A stretch of DNA of 64,000 nucleotides from Agapanthus africanus (taxonomy: Eukaryota; Streptophyta; Magnoliopsida; Asparagales; Amaryllidaceae), in contig JASDDO010000026.1 in assembly GCA_030015575.1 (NCBI GenBank), forward strand, positions 450,717,096-450,781,095, in the 5' to 3' direction. The notes below the pieces were generated by a model, which saw only the letters and a list, made by a program, of their open reading frames with translations, was not told where the DNA came from and ran no database searches. Both the position numbers and the translations under genes were made by a program. Below, one piece after another: positions 46,204-55,892 of the stretch (position 1 is its first letter; each line of letters starts with the position of its first letter).

Positions 46204-47518
46204 AGTTAATATAAAGTAATATATCAAATATATAATTATACATTAAATCATTAAATCAACACTTGATTTAACGATTCGGTCATATCGCATATGACCGACT
46301 AATATCCAATGTATCGGCTTATCGAATCAATCCTTGATTCGATAACTAGGTTATATCGCATACAACCATATCGATACATTCATCGCGAGAATTGAATACG
46401 GTATCACATACACGCATTATTCTCGATCCCGCACATATCTCATATGCGCTCCTATTTCGTTTCGCTTGAGCCAGGAAACCTCTGTATAGGACTCTAAAGA
46501 CTCGTCAATACGCCGGCAGCAGGTGATGATCATATCAAACACCCACAAGCCGCAAGCGGTCTGCTAAACGTAACGGCCACCCGGGTATTGAGCGATCAGA
46601 AGATCGACGAGCAAGCCCGCTCACACTCCTGTGAATCCAACTAGTAACACTTACCGTACAGTCCGGTCTCGTCGTCTGATATGTCGCATATCTCGCCTAG
46701 GGGTGGTAAACGTCAGACCCCAACAGCTCGATAAGTCGTGTCGATATGAGGTCTATAACAGTTCGAGATACTACTGGTAACACTTACCCGTAAATCTCAG
46801 CAACCCTGGCCAGGGATTTCCGGTTATAGCCAATCGAACACAGCGCAACATCAACCCCCTATACCGGAAGAGACGAATCCCCTCCTATCGCTCATTGCCT
46901 CCATATGACTCGGGACTGTACCCAAAAACCACCATTTTGCATGCCCTCTTGGACGTGGTAAGGTGGAAATCAAAGCACAGTGGGAACCACACAAGACTCT
47001 ATGACGATCTCGGGTCAACAGACTACTCTGTACCAGTGTCACCAGAGAACTGCCATCTGACGTAAGGTATAATACCATCTGGGAGTTCTCGGCGAGTCCG
47101 TCCAGTATACCCAGTCTCCACTGAGCACACGTATATCATCTCTGATGTCAAACACCAATGGATATGGGATCATCCATCGCCCATCTGTATGGGTCGAGAA
47201 GGTATACGCTAGTCTACTCTGGTATATCGATGCCCCGTCTCGATATACCCACGACTAGGGACTTTGAAGGATGTACTTATGGACTACCATGTCCCCACTA
47301 GTATGATCTGCATCATAGTCCAGGTAGTCAAGTACTCATCCTAAGGGCTTTACCAACATGTAACAGAGAGACTATCAGTGTACACGTTAAGGTAAAGATC
47401 AACCAGATAGCATACTATCATGTCGAGCAAGAAAGTCCTCCCTATATATGTCCCAGCATCCACTACAATATACATCATATGTATAGTAATGGCCTCTAGG
47501 GCATACATATAACTAACA
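46204..47518 (-). repeat. 5' LTR of A, part 2 (1,315 bp)
   Basis: This is the remaining part of A's 5' LTR after the G insertion. It matches 25695-27009 and ends ATAACTAACA. With part 1 it gives 2,220 bp, the same as the other LTR. Confidence 0.93.
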
Positions 47519-47590
47519 GAATGTCACTTGATCGGTAAATCCTGTCTAACTGCTATAGCCCGGTTAGACGGATTTGCGAACGTGACATTC
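47519..47590 (+). other. Nested hairpin in the C leader
   Basis: The outer stem is GAATGTCAC (47519-47527) with GTGACATTC (47582-47590). The inner stem is AAATCC and GTCTAAC (47537-47542, 47544-47550) with GTTAGAC and GGATTT (47563-47575), perfect apart from one bulged T, with a 12-nt loop. The base of the outer stem coincides with A's target site, so the hairpin is also intact in the uninterrupted element. Confidence 0.6.
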
Positions 47591-47722
47591 ACGTTGATGT
47601 TCTGTGATTGTGCTGTGTTGTTGTGGATCGGTCGTGGAGGATAGCCTGGTTGCAGTATTAGTACAGTTTTGTTGTATTATGTACATTTGATATTGCGGGG
47701 CGAGCGTCCGACATGTGGACTG
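47519..47722 (+). mobile_element. Leader of element C, part 2
   Basis: These 204 bp of C's leader lie between the insertions of A and B. They start with the gaatg duplication and end with gactg (47718-47722), the left target copy of B. They hold a strong nested hairpin at 47519-47590. Confidence 0.85.
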
Positions 47723-49857
47723 TGTTAGTGTATATGCCCTAGAGGCCATTACTGTATCATACTAGTTTGTATATTACTTAATGGAAGCTTGGGATATTCA
47801 CCTTGTATATACAATCTTGCTCAAAATAGTAGTATGCTACTTGGTTTGTTTCTACTTCAATGTGTACATGTGTTTATTTTAGTATATCGCCTATATACAT
47901 TAGTGGAGCCCTTAGGATCTTTGCTTGATTACCAGTGTTGTGATGGCAGTCACACTAGTGGGGCTGGGTAATCTATAACCACATCCTTATGCAGGTCCCT
48001 GGTCGCAGGACTATCGAGACAGGGCATCAATACTCCGGAGTAGACTAGCGCATGCGTTTCTCATCCCAGTGTGGGAGACGGTCTGTCCCACAGCCGTCGG
48101 TACGTCGTACTTGAGATAGTATGCGGGTGCTCGTTGGGTTACGAGTACACTGGACAGGACTCGTCGGGAACTGACTAGTTGGTATTATGCCTATCGTCAG
48201 TTATCAGTTCCCAGGTGACATGAGTACAGCTTAGTCCGCTGACTTGACACTGTCACTTCGCCTCGAGTGTGTTCCCACTGTACTTTGATTACTACCCTAC
48301 CACGGCTCAAAGGAGTCGTGCAAACAGGTGGTAGTTGGGCGCAATCCCGAAGCACTTGGAGGCAGTGACGGTTAGACAGGATTCGTCTCTCCCGGTATTG
48401 GGGGTTGACATCGCGCTGTGTCTAGGAGAGCCATTACACGAGTAGTCCCTGGCCAGGGCAAACAAGATATACTGGTAGGCTTCCAGTGTTATCTAAGGGT
48501 GTTTTGGGCTTCACTCCGACACGACTTGTACCGCTATTGGGGGACTGACGTTCACCGCCCCCTAGACCCGCCATGCGATGTATCAGACGAACAGAACGGA
48601 CTGTACGGAGAATGTCACATTCAGGCTCAGTAGGAGTTCAGATGGGTTTCGCCTCGTCAGTCTTCTTGTCGGCATCTACCTGGGGACCGTTACGCACAGC
48701 TAGTGCCGCTTGCGGTCTGTGGTTAAACCCACTGCCAGCGTAGTGTCAAGTCTTTAGAGTCCCACACAGAAAGCTATTCGCCTTTAGGCAAAAGAGTAGA
48801 GGTCGCATGGTTTTGCGACAGGTCGCATGGTTTTGCGACAGGGTTCGGTCACATCCGTGCACTTGTGCACGTACAGTGTCCGGACAGTTTACACTAGCGG
48901 GATTTGGTTTAAGCCAGATCCTAGTGTACCTTTTGGGATTGGATTTATCCAGCATGTATTCGTTTTCCTCGGAACGCGGATGCGGGTGTGTATGCACAGT
49001 TGACGGAGAGACAGAGGCAGAGGATTCTCATTAGGGTTGTTGACCGTTGACAGTTGACTATTGACTTTTTGCTCAACCCTAATGAGAATATGATATGTGA
49101 TTAACAATAATATTAATTAAGTATTGTGGTGACATGGTTGTTGAGGGGTTGACTTTGTTGACGGGTTGACTTTGTTGACGGGTTGACTAGGTTGGACTAG
49201 TTGACCATCATGATGACAATGGCTATCATTTCATGGCAAAGACTTTTTACTTGCTTGTTTCTTTTGTAAGAAATGAGTGCATGAAATGATTTAGCCATTT
49301 TGACTTGAACCATTTTACACAATACTTGTTTATTATTTTTGTGAGGATGGTTTTGGATTATGAGAGCAAAGAGAGAAAAGTCTTCTCTCATTCTCTCTCT
49401 TGTTCTTGAGCTCTCATCTTCCTACTCTTGGTCTCCCTCTCTTGACTCTATGGTTCACTTGTCTCATGAGTTGAGAACCAAGAACCATAGATAAAATCCC
49501 ATACAAACTCTTCTCTACTCACTCTAGTTCACAAGGTTTAGCGAACCGAGTGAACTAGTTTCTTCAAAGATCGAAGAAGGAGCCAAAGGTTGAAGCTTTC
49601 AGGTGGATCTATCTTCGGCGTAAGGAGACGACGGGAAGAAGCCGATCCGGACCACCATCGAGGTTTGAAGACGAAGGAGTTCAAGACAAGAAAGGTATAA
49701 ACCCCCTAACCGAGTAGTTAACGACTCCAAGTTAGGTTGTTAGTTAGATATTTAACAAAGATCCGGGTTTTATGTCCATGTTACCACCTCTAAGAAAATC
49801 TTTTTTCATCAAATTCCGCATGCCCGAAAGAACCGGGAGAGGTAGCATGGACTTACA
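47723..49857 (+). repeat. 5' LTR of element B (2,135 bp)
   Basis: It begins TGTTAGTGTATATGCCC and ends GACTTACA. It contains a 21-bp tandem duplication near 48812-48842 (ggtcgcatggttttgcgaca unit) absent from the 3' LTR, and a W-box cluster at 49040-49205. Confidence 0.95.
49040..49205 (+). promoter_or_regulatory. W-box (TTGAC) cluster in B's LTR
   Basis: Ten TTGAC cores lie in 166 bp (starts 49040, 49047, 49054, 49061, 49149, 49158, 49166, 49175, 49183, 49201), partly as a short tandem repeat. TTGAC is the core bound by plant WRKY factors. The 3' LTR keeps eight at about 57197-57355. The cluster lies upstream of an ATAAAA box-like sequence (49492) followed by a CT-rich start-like region, consistent with an upstream activating region in U3. 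Function is inferred. Confidence 0.5.
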
Positions 49858-49858
49858 G

Positions 49859-49871
49859 TGGTATCAGAGCC
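49859..49871 (+). other. Primer-binding site of B
   Basis: TGGTATCAGAGCC lies one base after the 5' LTR and is complementary to initiator Met tRNA. Confidence 0.93.
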
Positions 49872-50065
49872 TAGTTAAACTCTATCTAACATGTTAGCAA
49901 AGTAGCTAGAAGATCGATCAAAGAAAAAGTCCCGAAATGAACCCGATTTTCAAACTTGCTGTCGATTTTTTATGTTCTGTAAAATTGATAAATCATGCAT
50001 CAAAAATCGACTCAGGGTTTTTAAAAGCTACTGTAGAAAAATCACCCAGAGAACCCCCTAAACCA

Positions 50066-50109
50066 CCGCGGAAACGCGGCAATAGCTTGCTATTGCCGCG
50101 GTTCCGCGG
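50066..50109 (+). other. GC-rich leader hairpin of B, 207 nt after the primer site
   Basis: A 21-nt left arm (50066-50086, starting CCGCGGAAACGCGGC) pairs with 50089-50109 (ending GTTCCGCGG). There is one mismatch and almost no loop. This is the longest near-perfect inverted repeat in the leaders. Confidence 0.75.
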
Positions 50110-51228
50110 CCTCCTTAGCTCCTCTCTGGTAGATCTTTGCTGCAGTGTTCTTGCAAGGGTATTTTGGGAATTTTGGTATATGTATTTTCTGCCCAGATTT
50201 TCCAGAACGAAAATTTTATTTTTGGGGTCCTGAAAATCCGTATTTTTGATCGAACTTCTAAAAGACTTGAGCTGACGGGTTTTTCTGTAATGTGATATTT
50301 GTATTGAACGTCTACTAATCGCTATATGTCGATTAGTGGGGGTTATATAAATCTGTGATCTGTAATGTTGCTGGAATGTGTATATGAATATGTTGGATTG
50401 TCGCGGGTGAATAGCCGGGGGTTGTGAGACGAGAGTTTTCTTTTCTTTCAATTCATGTAAATTTGTAAATTGATGTAATAATTATTTTGTATGGCCGCAC
50501 AACCGGGTCGGGGTTGTAGCCGTCATTGTATAATTTCTTTTTACTGTTTTTGCTCCTAGGATAGACCCATGGAAGGGGTGCACAAACTACCGGGTATGCC
50601 GAAGTGCCGAGTGGCCTACTCACGGGGATGAGGGAGGTTGCTTCGCTTTGGGTACTTGGCGGGTAGTTTGCCGCACCCGTAGGGGTCTTGGGTGGGGTAT
50701 TGGCTATTCACCGCGACCGTGTAATCTTATTTTCGTTACAGTCTCGTACGAATTGCGGATTCCTAGTATATCCAATGTGTTCATCTGTGATCTGAAATGG
50801 CTATCATTGCAATATATCTATATATGATATTATTTAGGCGTTGCTTACGTTTTACAGCCGCGCTAGCCCAGCCCCCGCGCTGTCGTTAGTTAAGTAACCT
50901 AACGGGTAATGACGGGGCCCCGTGGCGAATGCGAATGGCATAAGCGTACGTCATATTTTGGTTGTTTTCTGCAGTGGTAGGATTAAATGATGGGACGCAT
51001 TAAAAGAACTAATGCAAGAAAATAAACCAAGTAAAAGTCGTTGGAACACTTTCGAAAAACCACTCGGTTCTTTTCAAAACTAACTTTTAAATGCGGAACT
51101 TGAGCCACTCCTTTTAAAAGCTATCTCGTTCCATCGATTATATCAAGTTCACTACGTTCACGGTTTTGCCAAAACCATTCGTAGCCCTCCGTCGTTTCAC
51201 ATGAATAGTCAATAGTATTCAAGCTGTG

Positions 51229-51433
51229 TATGTTGGCCAAAGTCAAGGCATAGTGATTGGTAGCTATTGGGTATTCATGTGTAGCATAGATAGATGCGTT
51301 GGTTTGGGACAGTCGTACTGCCATTTTGGCCAAAGTCAAGGGTAGGTGCGAAAGGATCCAAATTAACCTGGATAATGACGGGTAGAACTTGACATGTGAC
51401 TTATGATATTTTGGCCAAAGTCAAGGTCATAAG
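51229..51433 (+). other. Three-hairpin tetraloop array of B (loop CAAA)
   Basis: All three inner stems are TTGGC/GTCAA with loop CAAA (51238-51241, 51331-51334, 51416-51419). Outer stems are TATG/CATA (51229-51232, 51249-51252), a weak GCC/GGG-type stem in the middle unit, and a perfect CTTATGA/TCATAAG (51400-51406, 51427-51433). Spacing is 93 and 85 nt. Confidence 0.76.
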
Positions 51434-51928
51434 AGCATGGGGCAAAAATCCACATCGGGAGTTTCATAAGTACTGAAACTTGCTAGATTTGCATACCACT
51501 TGGAGTGTGATGATTCTGGTAGGATTCCTTCAGTTTCGTCACGCGATGATATTTGGATCCCGATCCTACTGTGAGTATATGCTACTCCTCGGGAAATTTC
51601 TCACTAAACGATCAATGCTATAAACCTAGTAGGTGCCTAGAAAGGTGTTAGCGGGGCTACGCCCCAAGGGAAAAGAGGTTCTTGAATTAAGGAACTTCGC
51701 GAAAGCGTTGGAAAACCTCCCTCGAAGTACCGACACTGGCCTGGCTGAACGGTTAAGCAAGTATTGTACGGTGAGATTGATCCTGACTAATTCTTCCTTT
51801 TTGGTTTGAGGAGGGATTCGAGAAACAGTGGGAGCCATCCTGTTTAGACAAACTAAAAACCATTCTAAACTTGCAAGAGCATCATGCTGAGTGTTTCTTC
51901 TCTCTCCTAATTGCAGCGACCAATCGAC

Positions 51929-52627
51929 ATGACTGGACTTAAGTTACTCCTAGATAAAAACATACTGACAGGGCCAAACTACAAAGATTGGCTCAGGAAT
52001 GTCAAAATGGCAATCACTTACGACAAGCTGGGGTATCTTCTTACCACCAAAGCTCCCCCTGTCCCTGGTCCCACTTCCAGCGTCGCGGATAAGGAAATCC
52101 GTAAGACTTGGGAGATTGATAGCGCGAAGGCCAAGTGCCTCGTACTTGCCTCTATGGACAATGAACATCAGAGGAGGCACGAGAATATGGACTTGGAATC
52201 CATATTTCTTCATACAAAAGAACTGTATGGAGAGCAGTCTCGTATCGCAAGATACGAAGCGTCGAAAAAGTTATTTTCGGCAAGGATGGCCGTCGGATCA
52301 TCAGTAGCAGAGCACGTGCTTAAGATGATCAGCTACATTGAAGAGCTCGCGGACCTAGGGCCCACATTGGAGAGTGAGCTCTATACGGACTTAGTTCTCC
52401 AGTCCCTTCCTTCCACTTACGCCCAGTTTATAATGAACTTCAACTTACAAGAAAAGGAAGTTGAACTTTCAGAGCTCCTCAACATGCTGAGGAGCGCAGA
52501 GGGCACCCTACAGAAAGGTAGGGAAACATCCACTTTGTTTGTAGGAGGATCATCTTCTTCTAGGTCCAAGGCGAAAGCCAAAGGAAAAGAAGAAGAAAGC
52601 CCCCGCCAAACCAAGAGGCGGTGTTAG
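51929..52627 (+). pseudogene. Copia Gag of B, frameshifted before the zinc knuckle
   Basis: ATG at 51929 (MTGLKLLLDKNILTGPNY) opens 232 codons of a typical Copia Gag (UBN2/Retrotran_gag type). It includes the YEASKKLFSARM segment, VAEHVLKMISYIEELADLG and LQSLPSTYAQFIMNF. It ends at a TAG (52625-52627) reached only because of a one-base shift at about 52570-52600. The correct continuation (Lys/Ala/Pro-rich linker, then zinc knuckle) lies in another frame. I chose 51929 over the upstream in-frame TTG because it aligns with the D and F start codons. Confidence 0.88.
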
Positions 52628-53043
52628 CGAAGTGGATACGAAGGGAAAAGCAAAAGCAACAAAGAAAGCGGGGAAGCTTGTGGATAAGGAAGAATGCTTC
52701 TATTGTCATAAGAAAGGACACTGGAAGAATGATTGCAGGGCTTGGAAAGCCAGGACACAGGAATTGAAGCAGGTTGCAGCTTCAGCTTCAGGTGTGTATG
52801 TTATTGAAAACTGTCTTTCAATAAACTCTACTTCCTGGGTATTGGATACCGGATCAGGATCTCATATCTGTAATTCATTACAGGCGTTGAGAAACCGTAG
52901 GGTTTTGAAGGCAGGTGACATGACCCTCAAAGTTGCGAACGGAGCTAGCATGGATGCTAAAGCCGTGGGGGACTATCACCTGGGAATGTCAGATGGACAT
53001 GTTTTGGTTTTACGTAATTGCTTTTTGTACCCAACGCAACTTG
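52594..53043 (+). pseudogene. Nucleocapsid zinc knuckle and protease of B
   Basis: It begins with a basic linker. The CCHC knuckle CFYCHKKGHWKNDC (about 52697-52740) follows, then the protease with the DTGSGS active site (Asp at 52844). The frame breaks near 53025-53043, where one T or C seems lost in the tgctttttgtaccc run, shifting into the integrase frame. The knuckle is intact, in contrast to D, F and A. Confidence 0.88.
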
Positions 53044-53806
53044 TAATATCATTTCTGTATCTTTAGTTTCTAAAGAAGGTTATGAATTTGCGTTTGTAAG
53101 CAATGTTGTAAACATTCACCTTAATCAAGTTCTGATTGGGTCAGGTACATTGAGCAATGGTATATACGTATTAAACCAACCACAGATTTTCAATGTCCAG
53201 AATACACACAAAAGAAAGTCTCCGGAAATAAATCAGAATTTCTTATGGCATTGTAGACTGGGTCACATCAATGAGAGAAGGTTGACAAAGTTACATACAG
53301 AAGGATATTTGAATCCGTTCGAATATCTATCATATGCCACTTGTCAATCCTGTCTCAAAGGAAAGATGACAAAGACTCCGTTTACTGGACACGGAGTAAG
53401 GGCGAGCGAGCTCTTGGGACTCGTACACAGCGACGTGTGCGGTCCAATGTCTACACATGCGTGAAGCGGTTATTCTTACTTCATTACTTTTACGGATGAC
53501 TTTTCAAGGTACGGTTATGTCTTCTTAATGAAACATAAGTCCGAAGCCTTTGGAAAGTTCCAGGAATATAAGAATGAAGTAGAAAAACAGACCGGCAAAA
53601 GTATCAAGATTCTAAGATCGGATCGAGGTGGAGAATACTTAAGTGCCGAATTCCTGAATTATTTAAAAGAGAACGGAATTCTCTCTCAGCTTACACCTCC
53701 ATACACTCCGCAACATAACGGTGTATCGGAGAGACGGAACCACACCCTATTGGATATGGTACGGTCCATGATAAGTAACGCTGAGTTACCGCGATCATTC
53801 TGGGGT
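53044..53806 (+). pseudogene. Integrase of B
   Basis: It contains the HHCC region (LWHCRLGH, CQSC), HSDVCGPM with the first catalytic Asp, RSDRGGEY with the second, and VSERRN with Glu. An in-frame TGA at 53462-53464 falls just after the first Asp block where D has AGG. A lost T in tggggtatgcg (about 53806) shifts the frame relative to D's tggggttatgcg. Catalytic residues are all present. Confidence 0.88.
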
Positions 53807-55878
53807 ATGCGCTAGAATCAGCTGCGTACCTTTTGAACCGAGTTCCCACTAAGACTGTGCCTACCACACCATATGAGATGTGGTGTGGGAAGAGGCCCCA
53901 TCTTAATCACATTAAGACATGGGGATGTCCAGCTTTTGTTAAAAAGCAGCATGCGGACAAGCTCGAGGCACGCTCAGTACAGTGCAAGTTTGTGGGATAT
54001 CCAAAGAACTCCAAGGGATATTTCTTCTACTGCGAAGAGGAACAAAAAGTTCTTGTTTCTCGTCATGCCCACTTTCTAGAACACCAGTTCTTAGAAAAGG
54101 AAATAAGTGGGAGCGCAGTAGAACTGGAAGAAATTCCAGAACCACAGACTATTACTGAAAGTTTAGTGGAACCAGAGGGTTCAAAAGAACAGGACATTCC
54201 TACGCCGCTCCGCAGGAGTAGTAGGCAGTCTCATCCGCCCGAGAGATACTACGGTTTTCTCATAGACGGGGATAGAGAGGATTGCATCATAGATTATGAT
54301 GAGCCTACTAGCTTCCAGCAGGCCATTCAGAGCGTTGACTCAGTAAAATGGCTGGATGCAATGCGGACTGAAATGGAGTCCATGTACACCAACAAAGTAT
54401 GGACGTTGGACATTGCTCCAGACGCGGTAAAACCCGTAGGATGCAAGTGGATCTTCAAAAGGAAGATTGGTGTAGATGGACAGGTTGAGACCTATAAAGC
54501 TAGACTTGTTGTAAAGGGTTTCCGTCAAAGACCTGGCTTGGACTATGACGAAACCTTTTCTCCAGTGGCTATGCTGAAATCCATTCGGATCCTTCTTGCC
54601 ATTGCTGCCTTCCACGATTATGAGATCTGGCAAATGGACGTAAAGACCGCTTTTCTAAATGGAAATTTAGAGGAGTGTGTCTATATGGACCAACCAGAGG
54701 GTTTCATTCAGAGTGGGAGCAGCGGAAAGGTGTGCAAGTTGCTTAAGTCCATCTATGGACTAAAGCAGGCATCGCGGAGTTGGAACATCTGTTTTGATGA
54801 AACGGTCAAGGAATTTGGCTTTATCAAAAATCCAGATGAACCATGCATCTATAGTAGATTTGTAGCGAGAACTGTAGTATTCCTCGTTTTGTACGTGGAT
54901 GACATTCTCTTAATAGGAAATGACATTCCTATGCTACAATCTGTCAAGGGGTTCTTGTCACACAGGTTCTCCATGAAAGACCTGGGTGATGCCTCATACA
55001 TCCTGGGGATCCGGATCCATCGTGATTGATCCAAGAGGATATTAGGACTTTCACAGTCCAGGTACATCGACACCATACTGAAAAGATTCAGTATGGAAGA
55101 TTCCAAGCGCGGTAACCTACCGGCTTGTCACGGGATCACCCTCTCTAAAGTGATGTCTCCCAAGACTGATTTGGAGAGGGATCGCATGTCTATTATACCC
55201 TACGCTTCTGCGGTAGGCTCTATAATGTATATGATGTTGTGTACCAGACCGGATGTAGCTTATGCACTGAGTGTGGTAAGCCGGTATCAGTCAAACCCTG
55301 GGGAGAAACACTGGATAGCGGTAAAGAACATTCTCAAGTACCTGAGAAGGACTAAGGAGATGTTCTTGGTGTATAGCGGAAAAGACCTCCAGATCGAGGC
55401 CTTTGCTGACTCCAGCTTCCAGAGTGACAAGGATAATTCCAAGTCCATGTCGGGTTTTGTCTTTACCCTCAATGGAGGGGCGGTGTGTTGGAAGAGTTCC
55501 AAACAGGAAACCGTTGCAGACTCGATAATGGAAGCGGAATACATCGCTGCATCTGATGCCGCAAAAGAAGCTGTCTGGATGAGGAAGTTCTTGAAAGAGC
55601 TTCAGGTGGTTCCGTCCATTGTTGATCCAATACCTCTGTATTACGACAACAACGGGGCTATAGCTTTAGCGAAGGAACCCAGGTCTCATCAGAGATCCAG
55701 ACACATCTTGAGGCGGTATCACCTGATCAGGGAGATCGTGGATCGCCAGGAGATCGAGGTTCGGAGAGTCGCTTCAGAAGATAACACTGCAGATCCATTC
55801 ACCAAGGCCTTGCCCCAGACTCAGTTCGAGCGGCTGATCGAGATGATAGGTCTTCGATACGCCAGTACATGGCCTTAG
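53807..55878 (+). pseudogene. Reverse transcriptase-RNase H of B
   Basis: This is one frame apart from a TGA at 55027-55029 (GAT TGA TCC, where D has an Arg codon). That is a C-to-T change at CpG. It contains the integrase C-terminal part, SHPPERYYGF linker, RT (KWIFKRK, MDVKTAFLNGNLEE, SIYGLKQASRSWN, LYVDDILL) and RNase H (FADSSFQSD, MEAEYIAASDAAKEA, DNNGAIALAKEP), ending TAG at 55876-55878. Sequence is close to BARE/Angela Pol. It is the best-preserved Copia RT in the window. Confidence 0.9.
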
Positions 55879-55881
55879 TGC

Positions 55882-55892
55882 AAGTGGGAGAT
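55882..55892 (+). other. Polypurine tract of B
   Basis: AAGTGGGAGAT lies directly before the 3' LTR, identical to the other Copia elements. Confidence 0.86.

Larger units (their letters stand above)
24790..47518 (-). mobile_element. Ty1/Copia element A (Gag-deficient), interrupted by G
   Basis: This is a complete minus-strand Copia element inserted in C's leader. It is flanked by the perfect 5-bp target duplication gaatg (24785-24789 and 47519-47523). Without the Gypsy insertion it is about 10.4 kb. The 3' LTR is at the left, followed by a decayed pol, a 3.1-kb leader, the primer-binding site, and a 5' LTR split by G. The two LTRs are 2,220 bp each and differ by roughly 1-2% by eye, far less than the decay of its genes would suggest. 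The element was therefore probably already defective when it inserted. It is closely related to E. Confidence 0.95.
49872..51928 (+). other. Untranslated leader of element B
   Basis: 2.06 kb without a credible gene. It carries the GC-rich hairpin (50066-50109), a cgttagttaagtaacctaacg stem-loop near 50883-50905, and the three-hairpin array (51229-51433). Unlike D, F, A and C it lacks the duplicated caccgggagtga module. A pyrimidine tract ending in GCAG (51916) sits 12 nt before the gag ATG. Confidence 0.85.

Noticed and set aside
49993..50451. 152-codon open stretch on the minus strand in B's leader
   Set aside because: It is antisense to the element, crosses the GC-rich hairpin, and has no equivalent in the other leaders.
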